Assembly (NCBI RefSeq): GCF_001542905.1
Contig: NZ_LOAJ01000001.1
Span: 558,001 to 622,000 of the forward strand
Direction: 5' to 3'
Source: Halorubrum aethiopicum
GTDB taxonomy: Archaea; Halobacteriota; Halobacteria; Halobacteriales; Haloferacaceae
DNA: 64,000 nt
Position numbers and translations under genes: made by a program. Of the stretch, positions 1 through 8,397 are shown one piece after another (position 1 is the stretch's first letter; every line of letters begins with the position of its first letter). The notes under the pieces are model-generated. The model searched no databases and was not told the origin of the DNA. It saw only the letters and a program-made list of their open reading frames with translations.

Positions 1-100
1 CGAACGCGTAGATGAACGCGAACGGGAGGACGGCGACCAGCGCGGTCGCGACGAGCAGGCGACGCCGGAGGCTGGGGTCCTCGGGGAGGGTGGAGGGCAT
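1..100 (-). CDS. N-terminus of a membrane protein (partial)
   Basis: Only about 33 N-terminal codons are in the window, and the gene runs off the left edge. The ATG is the complement of 98-100. The visible peptide begins MPSTLPEDPSLRRRLL and continues into a hydrophobic stretch (VATALVAVLPFAFIYAF) typical of a first membrane segment. A TATA-like TTTTTATC lies about 25-30 bases upstream on the minus strand (near 123-130), which suits a leaderless transcript. Too little is present to name the family; membrane proteases of the HtpX type start this way, but so do many others. Confidence 0.55.
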   Translation of the reverse strand, partial: MPSTLPEDPSLRRRLLVATALVAVLPFAFIYAF

Positions 101-176
101 CGCTCGCGCGTTGTGAGCGGTCCGATAAAAATCCCGCGCGCGTCGACGGCGGCGCGACGCGGAACGGCGACGGTCC

Positions 177-1175
177 CTACGCGACCGGCGTCCGCTCGAC
201 GACGGTCCCGTTCACGGTCGGGTACTGCTCGACGATCTCGCCCTCCTCGAGGTCTCCGTCCTCGACCATCTCCTCGAGGAGCCACCAGGCGACCTCGACG
301 TGGTTCGTCTTGACCGTGTAGAACTCCTCGGGGACGCCGAGCGCCTCGAACCGCTCGGGGGCGGCGAACGCCTTGCCGTAGACGAGCGTCCCGTCGTCCG
401 TGACCTCGTCGAACTCGCGGCGGACGTTCCGGGCCATCCGCTTGAGCCGGTTGCGGTGTTGGGCGGCGTCCTTGAACACCGACGTACAGAAGTACACCTT
501 CTCGTGGCTCGCCATCTCCTCGACGATGGCCGCGTCCTTCGATCCTTCGACGGCGGACATGTGGCCCTCCTGGAGCTCGAAGCCCTCCTCTTGCATCCGG
601 CGGTAGTTGCCGTCGCTCATCTCGAACTCGTTGACGTTACAGAACTCCGCGGCCCCCTCGTCGAGGAACTCGAGGAACTCCGGCTCCGCGCGGATGCCCG
701 GGATCTCGAAGGCGGGCGTGAGCCCCTCCTCGCGGGCGATATACAGGATCTCCTCCCACTCCGTGCCGTGCATGTCGCCCCACAGCTCCAAGGGCGGATG
801 AAAGCGGATCTCGTCGAGGCCGGCCTCGCTGAGCCGGCGCATGTTCTCGCGGCCGCCGGGGATCCCGGTGTAGAGGTGGGTGTGGTGGTCCTCGCCGAAC
901 TCGTCTTTCAGGAGTCGGAGGTACCGCGTCGTCTTCGCCATCGCCTCCTGGGGCTCGCCGCCCGTGATCGACGTGCCGAGCGCACTCATGCGCTTGGCCT
1001 CCTCGATCACGTCCTCGTCGGACTCCACCTTCCGCTCGTTGGCGTACACGTCGGTGACGTTCTTCCGGTTCTCCCCGAGGGGGCAGTAGAAACAGTCCCG
1101 CTGGTCACAGTAGCCGTAGACGAAAAGCACCATCTTGCCGCCCTTGGCGCACTGTTCACAGCCCTTGGAGATCAT
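177..1175 (-). CDS. Radical SAM protein related to pyruvate formate-lyase activases
   Basis: This 332-residue protein looks like the archaeal COG2108-type radical SAM family, related to pyruvate formate-lyase activating enzymes, whose substrate is unknown. The cluster ligands are Cys23, Cys28 and Cys31 (CDQRDCFYC), so the first spacing is four residues instead of the classical three. A SAM-binding GGEP motif lies near residue 72, and Cys6/Cys9 (CEQC) precede the core. No membrane segment is seen, so it is probably cytosolic. The ATG at 1175 keeps the N-terminal CEQCAKGGK sequence. It is monocistronic and divergent from the lipoprotein gene at 1315. The radical SAM assignment is firm; the function is not known. 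Confidence 0.85.
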   Translation of the reverse strand: MISKGCEQCAKGGKMVLFVYGYCDQRDCFYCPLGENRKNVTDVYANERKVESDEDVIEEAKRMSALGTSITGGEPQEAMAKTTRYLRLLKDEFGEDHHTHLYTGIPGGRENMRRLSEAGLDEIRFHPPLELWGDMHGTEWEEILYIAREEGLTPAFEIPGIRAEPEFLEFLDEGAAEFCNVNEFEMSDGNYRRMQEEGFELQEGHMSAVEGSKDAAIVEEMASHEKVYFCTSVFKDAAQHRNRLKRMARNVRREFDEVTDDGTLVYGKAFAAPERFEALGVPEEFYTVKTNHVEVAWWLLEEMVEDGDLEEGEIVEQYPTVNGTVVERTPVA

Positions 1176-1314
1176 CTACGCCCCGATACTCGCTCCGACG
1201 TGAAAAAGCGTCCGAAGCGCCGTCTCGGGCGTGAACCCCCCGCACGGGCCGCGAGGGCGGTTCCGGCCGGTCGCGAACACAAAGTATGTACCCCCGCTCG
1301 CTCGGAGGGATGGT

Positions 1315-2046
1315 ATGGAACGCACCACGACCGCGCCGGAGACGACCGAGAGCCGAGACGGCCGCGACGGCGAGGGCGACGCGGACGGAAGCGTCACCAG
1401 ACGCCGGGCGCTCGCCGCCGCCGGGTCGCTCGGGATCGCCGGCCTCGCCGGCTGTACCGCGCTCGACGTCGCCACCGGCGAGCCCGCCGAGTTCACCGCC
1501 GGCACCGCGACGGTCGGGGACGCCACGCTCGACGAGAGCGGGTACGAGCTCAACGAGGTGACCGAGGAGACGGTCTCCAGGGAGGTCGAGGTCGCCGGGA
1601 CGACCCGCGAGGTCCGGGTGACGAACAGCGTCGCCGAGTACGACAAGGCCGTCGAGCTGCTCGGCGAGCGGTACCAGGCGGCCGTCTTCGCGGCGGTGGC
1701 GACGCCGCAGGTCCGGGTGCTCGGTCAGGCGTTCAACCCGGTCGCGGACCTCGAGGCCCGAGAGCTCGCGGAGATCGTCTTGAGCCGGTACGAGAACGTC
1801 GGCGAGCTCGAACGGGGGTCGGAGTACACGACGACGGTGCTCGACGCCGACGCGGAGGTCGTCGTGTTTACCGTCGACGGCGAGATCGAGGGAACGGGCG
1901 TGAGCACCGAGCTGGAGCTTCACGTCGGCAGCCCGGTCGAAGCCGGCGGGGACTTCGTCCTCCCGCTGGCGGCGTACCCCGCCGCGTTCAGCGACGGCGA
2001 GAACGTCCGCCGGATGATGAACGGGATCGAACACGACCCGGCGTAA
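1315..2046 (+). CDS. Tat-exported lipoprotein, DUF6517-like
   Basis: This 243-residue precursor starts with a polar N-terminus and then a twin-arginine signal (TRRRALAAAGSLGIAGLAGC). The Cys of GLAGC is a lipobox, so the mature protein is probably lipid-anchored outside the cell, as is common in haloarchaea. The mature part is acidic and beta-rich, with no catalytic motif I can recognise. It resembles the haloarchaeal DUF6517 lipoproteins. The ATG at 1315 is chosen because the codons upstream of it do not add to the signal peptide. The next gene starts 79 bases downstream. The function is unknown. Confidence 0.75.
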   Translation: MERTTTAPETTESRDGRDGEGDADGSVTRRRALAAAGSLGIAGLAGCTALDVATGEPAEFTAGTATVGDATLDESGYELNEVTEETVSREVEVAGTTREVRVTNSVAEYDKAVELLGERYQAAVFAAVATPQVRVLGQAFNPVADLEARELAEIVLSRYENVGELERGSEYTTTVLDADAEVVVFTVDGEIEGTGVSTELELHVGSPVEAGGDFVLPLAAYPAAFSDGENVRRMMNGIEHDPA

Positions 2047-2125
2047 CGTCGGGGACTCGCCCGCCTTCCGGGCGGCGACGCTGCGAGCCGAAAGCATATG
2101 CCGACCCCTCGCATACCCCCGGTGA

Positions 2126-3235
2126 ATGCTGCTCGTCCTCTGTGTCGACCTCGACGACGACCTCGGCCGAAAGACGGGGATCCCGACCCCGGTCATCGGC
2201 GACGACGACGTCACCGAGGCCGCGGTCGCGCTCGCCACCGCCGACCCCGAGGACTCCGACGTGAACGTCCTGTTCCAGGGCGTGACCGTCCACGACGAGC
2301 TGGCCGCCGAGGGCGAGGCGGTCGAGGTCGCGGCCGTCACCGGCGTCGACGGCCCGGACGTGAAGGCCAACCGCGCGGTCGGCGCGGAGGTCGACCGCGT
2401 CCTCGCGGAGCTGTCGACCGGCGAGGACGTCTCGGCCATCGTGATCACCGACGGCGCACAGGACGAGTCGGTGCTCCCCGTGATCCGCTCGCGGATGCGG
2501 ATCGACGGGGTCCGCCGCGTCGTCGTCAGGCAGGCACAGGACCTCGAGTCGCTGTACTACACCATCAAGCAGGTGCTCGCGGACCCCGAGACCCGCGGCA
2601 CCATCCTCGTGCCGCTCGGGATCCTGCTGCTCATCTACCCGCTCGTCGTCGTCGCGAACCTCTTCGACGTCGAGGGCGCGGCCGTGCTCGGCCTGATATC
2701 CGGCGGCGTCGGCCTCTACTCGCTGTTCCGGGGGCTGGGGTTGGAGGAGACCGTCGACGGCGCGGCCGACTCCGTCCGGAACGTGCTCTACGCCGGACGG
2801 GTGACGCTCATCACGTACGTCGTCGCGCTCGCGCTGATCCTCGTCGGCGGGGTCCAGGGGACGGAGACCGTCGAGGCCGTCCGCGGCGTCACGGACGGGG
2901 GCCTCCCCGCGAGCGCGACCGTCACCGCGTTCGTCCACGGCTTCGTCCAGTGGCTCGCCGTCGCCGGGGTGACCTCCAGCCTCGGGCAGATCACCGACGA
3001 GTACCTCGCCGGGCGCTTCCGCTGGCGGTACCTCAACGCGCCCTTCTACGTCGTCGCCATCGCGGTGGTGTTGTACGCGGTGTCGGGCTTCTTCCTCCCG
3101 GCGGCCCCCGGCGTGACCTCCCTGGCGCTCGCGGACCTGGCGATGGCGCTCGCGGCCGGGACGCTGCTCGGGGTGTTGAGCACGCTCACGTTCGCGATCG
3201 CGGAGTCACAGCTCCCGTCCGGGGAGCCGACCTGA
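2126..3235 (+). CDS. DUF373 family membrane protein
   Basis: This 369-residue protein matches the archaeal DUF373 family. Residues 1-150 form a soluble domain that opens MLLVLCVDLDDDLGRKTGIPTP and carries further conserved stretches such as VITDGAQDE and the Arg-rich segment RMRIDGVRRVVVRQ. From about residue 155 there are five or six membrane segments. The family is found across Euryarchaeota and its role is not established; the acidic N-terminal domain could be nucleotide- or metal-binding, but that is inference. A long non-coding region with a repeat element follows. Confidence 0.85.
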   Translation: MLLVLCVDLDDDLGRKTGIPTPVIGDDDVTEAAVALATADPEDSDVNVLFQGVTVHDELAAEGEAVEVAAVTGVDGPDVKANRAVGAEVDRVLAELSTGEDVSAIVITDGAQDESVLPVIRSRMRIDGVRRVVVRQAQDLESLYYTIKQVLADPETRGTILVPLGILLLIYPLVVVANLFDVEGAAVLGLISGGVGLYSLFRGLGLEETVDGAADSVRNVLYAGRVTLITYVVALALILVGGVQGTETVEAVRGVTDGGLPASATVTAFVHGFVQWLAVAGVTSSLGQITDEYLAGRFRWRYLNAPFYVVAIAVVLYAVSGFFLPAAPGVTSLALADLAMALAAGTLLGVLSTLTFAIAESQLPSGEPT

Positions 3236-3363
3236 ACGCCGAACGTGGGACGGGAGATCCCGTTGGAACTTTGTTTTCGGAATATTAGTTGGCAGAAACA
3301 TCCGATCTATCCTGCGTGCTAATAGAACGGATGTTTCGTGTGTGATCGGAGTGATAAGAATGG

Positions 3364-3545
3364 GATCGTCGCTGACGTGGTGAACATCTCCAAAGCCCCA
3401 GTCGCGAGGACTCGATGCGCTCGCTGTGCTCCTCGGTCGCTCGTTTCACTCGCTCCCTGCGGTGCTTGCATCGCGCGTCTTCGCCCTCGCGACTGCCCCT
3501 TTGAGTCCCACCCCGCACCTCACACCTCCCCAGCCTCGCTGCTCA
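3364..3545 (-). repeat. Structured intergenic repeat, copy A
   Basis: This is a full-length copy. On the minus strand it reads: conserved block GCGAGGCTGGGGAGGTGTGA; CAAAG; GGG; CAGTCGCGAGG; an apical region with GATGCAAGCACCGCAG; CCTCGCGACTG; GGG; CTTTG; then 5 bases and a conserved tail at 3364-3385. The arms are 3485-3503 and 3391-3409. They pair perfectly except for the GGG/GGG internal loop. The upper helix differs from those of copies C and D but stays complementary. Confidence 0.8.
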
Positions 3546-3550
3546 TGGTT

Positions 3551-3596
3551 CGAAAATCGGAGATTTTCGTCATCACGAAAGACCGGAGGTCTTTCG
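3551..3596 (+). repeat. Double-hairpin module with TCATCA linker
   Basis: Two perfect hairpins stand side by side: CGAAAATC-GGA-GATTTTCG (3551-3569) and CGAAAGACC-GGA-GGTCTTTCG (3576-3596). They are separated by TCATCA and flanked by GGTT and AACGA. The same plan recurs at 41805-41852 with different but still self-complementary stems. Here the module is in the opposite orientation to the neighbouring repeat core, so it seems to be an independent unit. Confidence 0.7.
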
Positions 3597-3902
3597 AACG
3601 ACTTCGTTCGCAGCGTCCCTCGCGGGCTCCTCGCGAGCCGATGGCTCGCTCGGAGGCGCGCCACCGCAATCGATCGCTCATTCTTTCGGCTGGAGTGAGC
3701 ATCGGCGAGCGAAGCGAGCGGTTCACCGATGGAGCCGTCGAAGACGGCGGAGTCGGCTTTTTCCCTCCAGGTTTTTCGAGGAGTGGTTCCCGAAGCGAAC
3801 GCAGTGAGCGAGGGCACCCGACGATGAAAAAGGTGGCTGGATTGACCGGAACGGGCCCAAATCATTCACTCGTGAGAATTTCAACGAAGCCGGATGGGGC
3901 GG

Positions 3903-4955
3903 TCACCGCGGCGTCCACTGCTCGCAGGCCTCCATGTCGTCCATGACCTCGTCGTAGTGGCCGCAGTAGGGTCGCATCCCGTCGTCCGTCCGAACGTAAT
4001 CGAACTCCGCGCAGTTCCCGCAGTAGGCGTCGCCGGGGCCGTCGCGTGCGGCCGCCTCCGTCGTCGGCGACCCGGCTTCCGGGCCCTCCGGCCCGTTCGG
4101 CGCGGACGAGTCGGCCGCCGCGTCCGGCTCCGACGGCGCGTCGAGCGGCGAGGAGAGGTCCGTCTCCGCGCTTCCGCCGTCGCTGCGCCCCGACGGCGCG
4201 GCCGAGGTGAGACCGAGCGAGTCGGCGGGCGCGGACCCGCCGGTCGGGCCGGTGCCGGACTCGCCGGTCGGTACCGAGTGGGAGCCGTCCTTCGACCGTG
4301 AATCGGGGGCCGACCCGGAGCCGACGTCCGCGGTCTCCGTCGGTTCCGAGCGGTTCGTCTGCGTCTCGACGTCCCCGTCGGGGGTGCCGCCGAGGAGGCC
4401 GACGCCGCCGCCGAGTCCCGCGACCTGGTCGCGTTCGACCTCGATCACCTTCGTCTCCCCCTTGTGGGTCACCTCCATCGTCACCGTTCCGCCGGGGTCG
4501 TTGCGGGTCTTGAAGTTGGCGACGCCGACGAAGACGCACCACATCGTCGTCGCGGCCCCGAGGAAGTAGACGCCGGCGGTCGGGAGCGTGAGGTCCACGA
4601 GCTCCGGGCGCGGGCCGCCGACCCAGTGGTTCGGGTACGCCTGCGAGAACAGCGCGACGCCGAGCGTCATGATCGCCGCGCCGACGACCGCCGCCGCGCG
4701 GGTTCGCCGGTCGGCCGGCAGCACCGTCATCACGCCGAGCGTGACGAGCGGCACGCCGATCCCGCCGAGGATCCCGCCGAGGCGTCGCGCCGCCCCGGAG
4801 GTGTACCCGCTCGGCAGAAGCACCTCCGCGGCCACGAGGATCCCCGCGACGAGGAGCAGCGTCCCGCCGACGAACAGCCCCGCACCGAGCGACAGCCGCC
4901 GCGGGTCGACCTCGGAGCGTCCCTTCCCCCCGTACGCCTCCGAGAGACTGGTCAT
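3903..4955 (-). CDS. DUF7139-like membrane protein with C-terminal Cys cluster
   Basis: This 350-residue protein has four membrane segments in its first half (about residues 22-47, 60-80, 87-108 and 124-147). A long acidic Ser/Pro/Gly/Asp linker follows (about 190-300), then a cytosolic C-terminal zinc-ribbon-like cluster (YCGNC, PYCGHY, ACEQW). It resembles the DUF7139 membrane family of haloarchaea. The linker looks disordered. The Cys/His pattern (CGNC...CGH...C) suggests one metal site. The gene stands alone and ends next to repeat copy A. Function unknown. Confidence 0.75.
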   Translation of the reverse strand: MTSLSEAYGGKGRSEVDPRRLSLGAGLFVGGTLLLVAGILVAAEVLLPSGYTSGAARRLGGILGGIGVPLVTLGVMTVLPADRRTRAAAVVGAAIMTLGVALFSQAYPNHWVGGPRPELVDLTLPTAGVYFLGAATTMWCVFVGVANFKTRNDPGGTVTMEVTHKGETKVIEVERDQVAGLGGGVGLLGGTPDGDVETQTNRSEPTETADVGSGSAPDSRSKDGSHSVPTGESGTGPTGGSAPADSLGLTSAAPSGRSDGGSAETDLSSPLDAPSEPDAAADSSAPNGPEGPEAGSPTTEAAARDGPGDAYCGNCAEFDYVRTDDGMRPYCGHYDEVMDDMEACEQWTPR

Positions 4956-5097
4956 ACGCCCCCTTCGTCGCCCACCCTGAAAACAGTACGTCAGACGCTC
5001 ACGCGATCCGACGGGCCACGCCGCGGATCGACGGGTGGGCTCTGCGGCCGGAGGACGCGTCGACCGAGGGACGCGTCGACCTGGAGGACGCGCCGAG

Positions 5098-6159
5098 CTA
5101 GACGAGCGCGTCCACGTCCGCGTGCGCCGCGAGCAGGTCCGCCATCCGCTCGACGGTACGGGCGTCGCGGGTCCGGCCGCCGCTTATCACCTCCTCGACG
5201 CGGTCGATCGCGGTTGCGGTGTCGGTGTTCACCGCGAGCACGGCGGTTCCGGCCTCCGCGGCCCGCCCGAGCACCGCGCCCGAAGGGCGGTGCCCGCCGG
5301 TGAGCACGAGACACTTGACGCCCGAGGCGTCGAGGGCGGCGGTCTGGACGTCCGCGCGGTCGCCGCCCGTGATCACCGCGGCGTCGCGGGCGCGCCGGAA
5401 GTGCCGGAGCGCCTCGTCGCCGCCCATCGCGCCGACGAGGAACCGCTCGACGAACGCGTCGGTGGGCCCGTCGGTCAGCAGTTCCGCGCCCAGCTCGTCC
5501 GCGAGGTCGGCGACGGTGACGCCGGCGAGCTCCTTCTCGTGCGGGAGCGCCCCGAAGACCGAGATCCCGCGGGACTCGAGGAAGGGGATCCCGTCGTGAT
5601 CGAGCGAGTCGAAGGCGGCGTCGTCGACCTTGTTGAAGAGGACGCCGGCGAGCCGGTCGCCGAACGCGTCGGCGGCGGCGAGCACCGCGTCGAGGTCGCC
5701 CGGCGTCCCGTACTCGGCCACGAGCACGACGCGCGCGTCGAGCAGTTCGGCCACGTCCACGTCGGTGAGGTCGACGACGCCGCCCGTGGTCCAGTCGCCG
5801 CCGCCCTCCACGAAGAGGTGGTCGCGGTCGGCGGCGAGCCCGTCGAACTCCTCGCGGATCCGCTCGCGGAGCGCCTCGGGGTCCTCCGTGCCGCGGACCG
5901 CGCCCTCGACGAACGTCGGCGAGTAGACGACCGGTTCCATCTGGTGCATCTCGGCATCGAGCCCGAGCACCTCGCGGGCGAGCATCGGGTCCCGGTCGAG
6001 CGTCTTGCCGACGTTCGACTGGAGCCGGGTGCCCTTCGGTTTCATGTAGCCGACGCTCGCGTCGCGGTCGGCGGCGAGCCGCGCGAGCGCGACGGTGATG
6101 GCGGTCTTTCCGGCTCCCTCTCCGGTCGCGGTGACGAGTGTGGTGGTGGTGTCTGTCAT
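5098..6159 (-). CDS. DRTGG/BioD-like P-loop protein (phosphotransacetylase N-terminal family)
   Basis: This 353-residue protein resembles the BioD-like P-loop domain with DRTGG domain found alone or at the N-terminus of some phosphate acetyltransferases. A Walker A motif (GEGAGKT) lies at about residues 13-19. Residues 1-210 form the dethiobiotin-synthetase-like fold (EGGGDWTTGG near 115), and 210-330 match the DRTGG-like regulatory region. The catalytic Pta domain is absent, so it cannot be a full phosphotransacetylase. Its ATG overlaps the stop of the acyl-CoA synthetase gene by 4 bases (6156-6159), which implies translational coupling and suggests a sensory or regulatory role in acyl-CoA or acetate metabolism. 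That role is inference. Confidence 0.8.
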   Translation of the reverse strand: MTDTTTTLVTATGEGAGKTAITVALARLAADRDASVGYMKPKGTRLQSNVGKTLDRDPMLAREVLGLDAEMHQMEPVVYSPTFVEGAVRGTEDPEALRERIREEFDGLAADRDHLFVEGGGDWTTGGVVDLTDVDVAELLDARVVLVAEYGTPGDLDAVLAAADAFGDRLAGVLFNKVDDAAFDSLDHDGIPFLESRGISVFGALPHEKELAGVTVADLADELGAELLTDGPTDAFVERFLVGAMGGDEALRHFRRARDAAVITGGDRADVQTAALDASGVKCLVLTGGHRPSGAVLGRAAEAGTAVLAVNTDTATAIDRVEEVISGGRTRDARTVERMADLLAAHADVDALV

Positions 6160-8312
6160 TGGTGGGGTTCCTCGGGGGCGAGTGCTTCGGATCCGTCATC
6201 GAGGTCGAGCTCCTCGGGGTCGACGGTGAGTCGGACGTCGACGGCGGCGGCGTTCGCGCCGCCGTCGGCGTCGGGCAGTGCGACGAGCGGGTTGATGTCG
6301 AGCTCCAGGATCGCGGGGAAATCGGTGACGAGCTGTGAGAGCCGGCCGATCGTCTCGATCACGGCGTCCAGATCGACCGGGTCGCGGCCGCGAGCGCCGC
6401 GCAACAGCGGCGCGGAGCGGATCTCCTCGGTCATCTCGCGGGCCTCCGGCTCGGAGACGGGCGCGACGCGGAAGGCCGTGTCCTCCATCACCTCCACGAA
6501 GATCCCGCCGAGCCCGAACATCACGAGCGGGCCGAACTGCGGATCGCGGTTCATCCCGACGATGGTCTCGACGCCGTCCTCTAAATCGACCATCTCCTGG
6601 ACCTGGACGCCCAGGATCGTCGCGTCCGGCTGGTAGTTTCGCGCGCGGGTGACGAGGTCCTCGTAGGTGTCCGCCGCGTCCGCGTCGGGGACGCCGACCG
6701 CGACGCCGCCGATGTCGGACTTGTGGAGGATGTCCGGCGAGACGATCTTCATGACCACGTCGCCGTCGATCCCGGCCGCGACCTCGCTCGCGCGCTCGGG
6801 CGAGTCGACGATCTCGCCGGCGGGCGTGGGGATCCCGTAGGCGTCGAGCAGTTCCATCGCCTCCACGCCGAGGCGGTTGTCCTCGCGGTCGCGGACCGTC
6901 GCGAGCACCTCGCGGGCGCGCTCGCGGTCGACGTCGAACGACATCGGGTCGGCGTACTCGCGCTCCCTGATGTCGCGGTACTCCGCGAGCGTCGCGAGGC
7001 TCTCGATCCCGCGGGCGGGGTCGAAGTAACAGGGGATCCCGGCCGCCTGAAGCCGCCGTTTCGGCTCGCGGGTCCGGTCGCCGCCCATCAGGCAGGCGGC
7101 GACCGGCGCGTCGGTTTCGGAAACGGTCTCGCGGACCGCCTCGCCCAGCTCGTCGAACTCGAGGGTCGCGGTCGGCGCGGCCAACACGAGCGCGGCACCC
7201 ACGTTCTCGTCGGCGATGACGGTCTCGAGCGCCTCGCGGAACCGGTCGACGTCGGCGTCGCCGATCACGTCGACGGGGTTGTGGACGTTCGCCTCCTCGG
7301 GCATCGACTCGCGGAGCGCCTCCGTGGTCCCGCTCGTGAACGAGGCCAGCTCGAGGCCGGCGTCGCCGACCGCGTCGGTCGCCATCACGCCGGGGCCGCC
7401 GGCGTTGGTCACGATCGCGACGCTGTCGGTGTCGGGCAGCGGCTGGCTGCCGAGGATGCCGGCGGCGTCGAACAGCTCGTCGACCGACTCCGCGCGGATG
7501 ACGCCCGCCTGGTCGAGACCGGCCTCGTAGGCCCTCTCGGAGCCGGCGAGCGTGCCGGTGTGCGAGGAGGCCGCCCGCGCGCCGGCGCTCGTGCGACCGG
7601 ACTTCACGGCCACGATCGGGGTGTCGGCGGCGGTCTCGCGGGCGGTCTCGATGAACTCGCGGCCGTCCTCGATCCCCTCGAGGTAGCCGATGATCACGTC
7701 CGTCCCCTCGTCGTCGCCCCAGTGGTCGACGAAGTCCGTCTCGTCGAGGACGGCCTTGTTCCCGAGCGAGACCACGTCCTTGAAGCCGACGCCGTTGTCG
7801 TTGGCCCAGTCGAGGACGGCGGTGACGAACGCGCCCGACTGGCTCATGAAGGAGAGCCCGCCCGGCAGGGCGTTCTCGGGGCCGAACGTCGCGTTCATTC
7901 CCGAGGGCGTCGACATGATCCCGAGGCTGTTCGGGCCGACGAGGTTCAGGTCGTACTCGTCGGCTATCTCGGCGAGACGACGCTCGCGGTCCGCGCCGTC
8001 CTCGCCCGTCTCGCCGAACCCCGCGGTGATCACGACGACGTTGCCGACCCCCGCCTCGCCGCACGCCTCGATGGCGTCCAACACGATCGAGGGCGGGACG
8101 ACGACGACCGCGACGTCGGCGTCGGCGTCGCCGACCGCGTCGACGCAGGGCGTCCCGAGCACCTCGTCGTAGTTCGGGTTGACGGGGACCGTCTCGCCGT
8201 CGAAGTCCGCGAGCAGGTTCGACGTGACGGCGCGGCCGACCGCGCCCTCGCGGGCCGTCGCGCCGACGACCGCGACCCGGTCCGGGTCGAACAGTTCGTT
8301 GAGCGTACCCAT
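6156..8312 (-). CDS. ADP-forming acyl-CoA (acetyl-CoA) synthetase, fused alpha-beta
   Basis: This 718-residue cytosolic enzyme interconverts acyl-CoA + ADP + Pi and acid + ATP + CoA, the usual archaeal route for ATP formation from acetyl-CoA. The N-terminal CoA-binding domain begins with FDPDRVAVVGA. The alpha domain carries the phospho-His motif SHTGTLAG near residue 255. The C-terminal half is the ATP-grasp beta domain (MELLDAYGIPTPAGE near 495; VMKIVSPDILHKSDIGG near 525). The order and length match fused haloarchaeal AcdA-type enzymes. I place the start at the ATG of MGTLNELF (8312); a GTG nine bases earlier (8321) is possible. The substrate could be acetate or branched-chain or aromatic acids. 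Confidence 0.9.
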   Translation of the reverse strand: MGTLNELFDPDRVAVVGATAREGAVGRAVTSNLLADFDGETVPVNPNYDEVLGTPCVDAVGDADADVAVVVVPPSIVLDAIEACGEAGVGNVVVITAGFGETGEDGADRERRLAEIADEYDLNLVGPNSLGIMSTPSGMNATFGPENALPGGLSFMSQSGAFVTAVLDWANDNGVGFKDVVSLGNKAVLDETDFVDHWGDDEGTDVIIGYLEGIEDGREFIETARETAADTPIVAVKSGRTSAGARAASSHTGTLAGSERAYEAGLDQAGVIRAESVDELFDAAGILGSQPLPDTDSVAIVTNAGGPGVMATDAVGDAGLELASFTSGTTEALRESMPEEANVHNPVDVIGDADVDRFREALETVIADENVGAALVLAAPTATLEFDELGEAVRETVSETDAPVAACLMGGDRTREPKRRLQAAGIPCYFDPARGIESLATLAEYRDIREREYADPMSFDVDRERAREVLATVRDREDNRLGVEAMELLDAYGIPTPAGEIVDSPERASEVAAGIDGDVVMKIVSPDILHKSDIGGVAVGVPDADAADTYEDLVTRARNYQPDATILGVQVQEMVDLEDGVETIVGMNRDPQFGPLVMFGLGGIFVEVMEDTAFRVAPVSEPEAREMTEEIRSAPLLRGARGRDPVDLDAVIETIGRLSQLVTDFPAILELDINPLVALPDADGGANAAAVDVRLTVDPEELDLDDGSEALAPEEPHQ

Positions 8313-8397
8313 CGGTTCCACCTACGCGGACGCCCGATTTAATATCGGTGACTGTTCCTCGAGGCCCGAAATCCGCACGATCGTCCGCGAGCGTGGG

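Larger units (their letters stand above)
3236..3902. other. 667-base intergenic region: short palindromes and repeat copy A
   Basis: No convincing gene is seen. Base use differs from the flanking genes: A/T-rich at 3265-3360, then full of short inverted repeats. An inverted repeat with 9-base arms (AAACATCCG 3296-3304, CGGATGTTT 3328-3336) lies after the DUF373 gene. The structured repeat element occupies about 3364-3545 on the minus strand, followed by a double-hairpin module at 3551-3596. The rest to about 3850 holds further small palindromes of the CGAAGCGAACGCAGTGAGCGAG type. The open frames across it are a by-product of high GC. Confidence 0.7.

Noticed and set aside
177-2264. Long antisense frames over the radical SAM and lipoprotein genes
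   Set aside because: They have no conserved motif and mirror codon bias of the true genes on the other strand or frame.
3338-3946. A 202-codon open frame in the intergenic region
   Set aside because: It runs through the structured repeat and small palindromes, has biased Arg/Ser composition, and no start signal.
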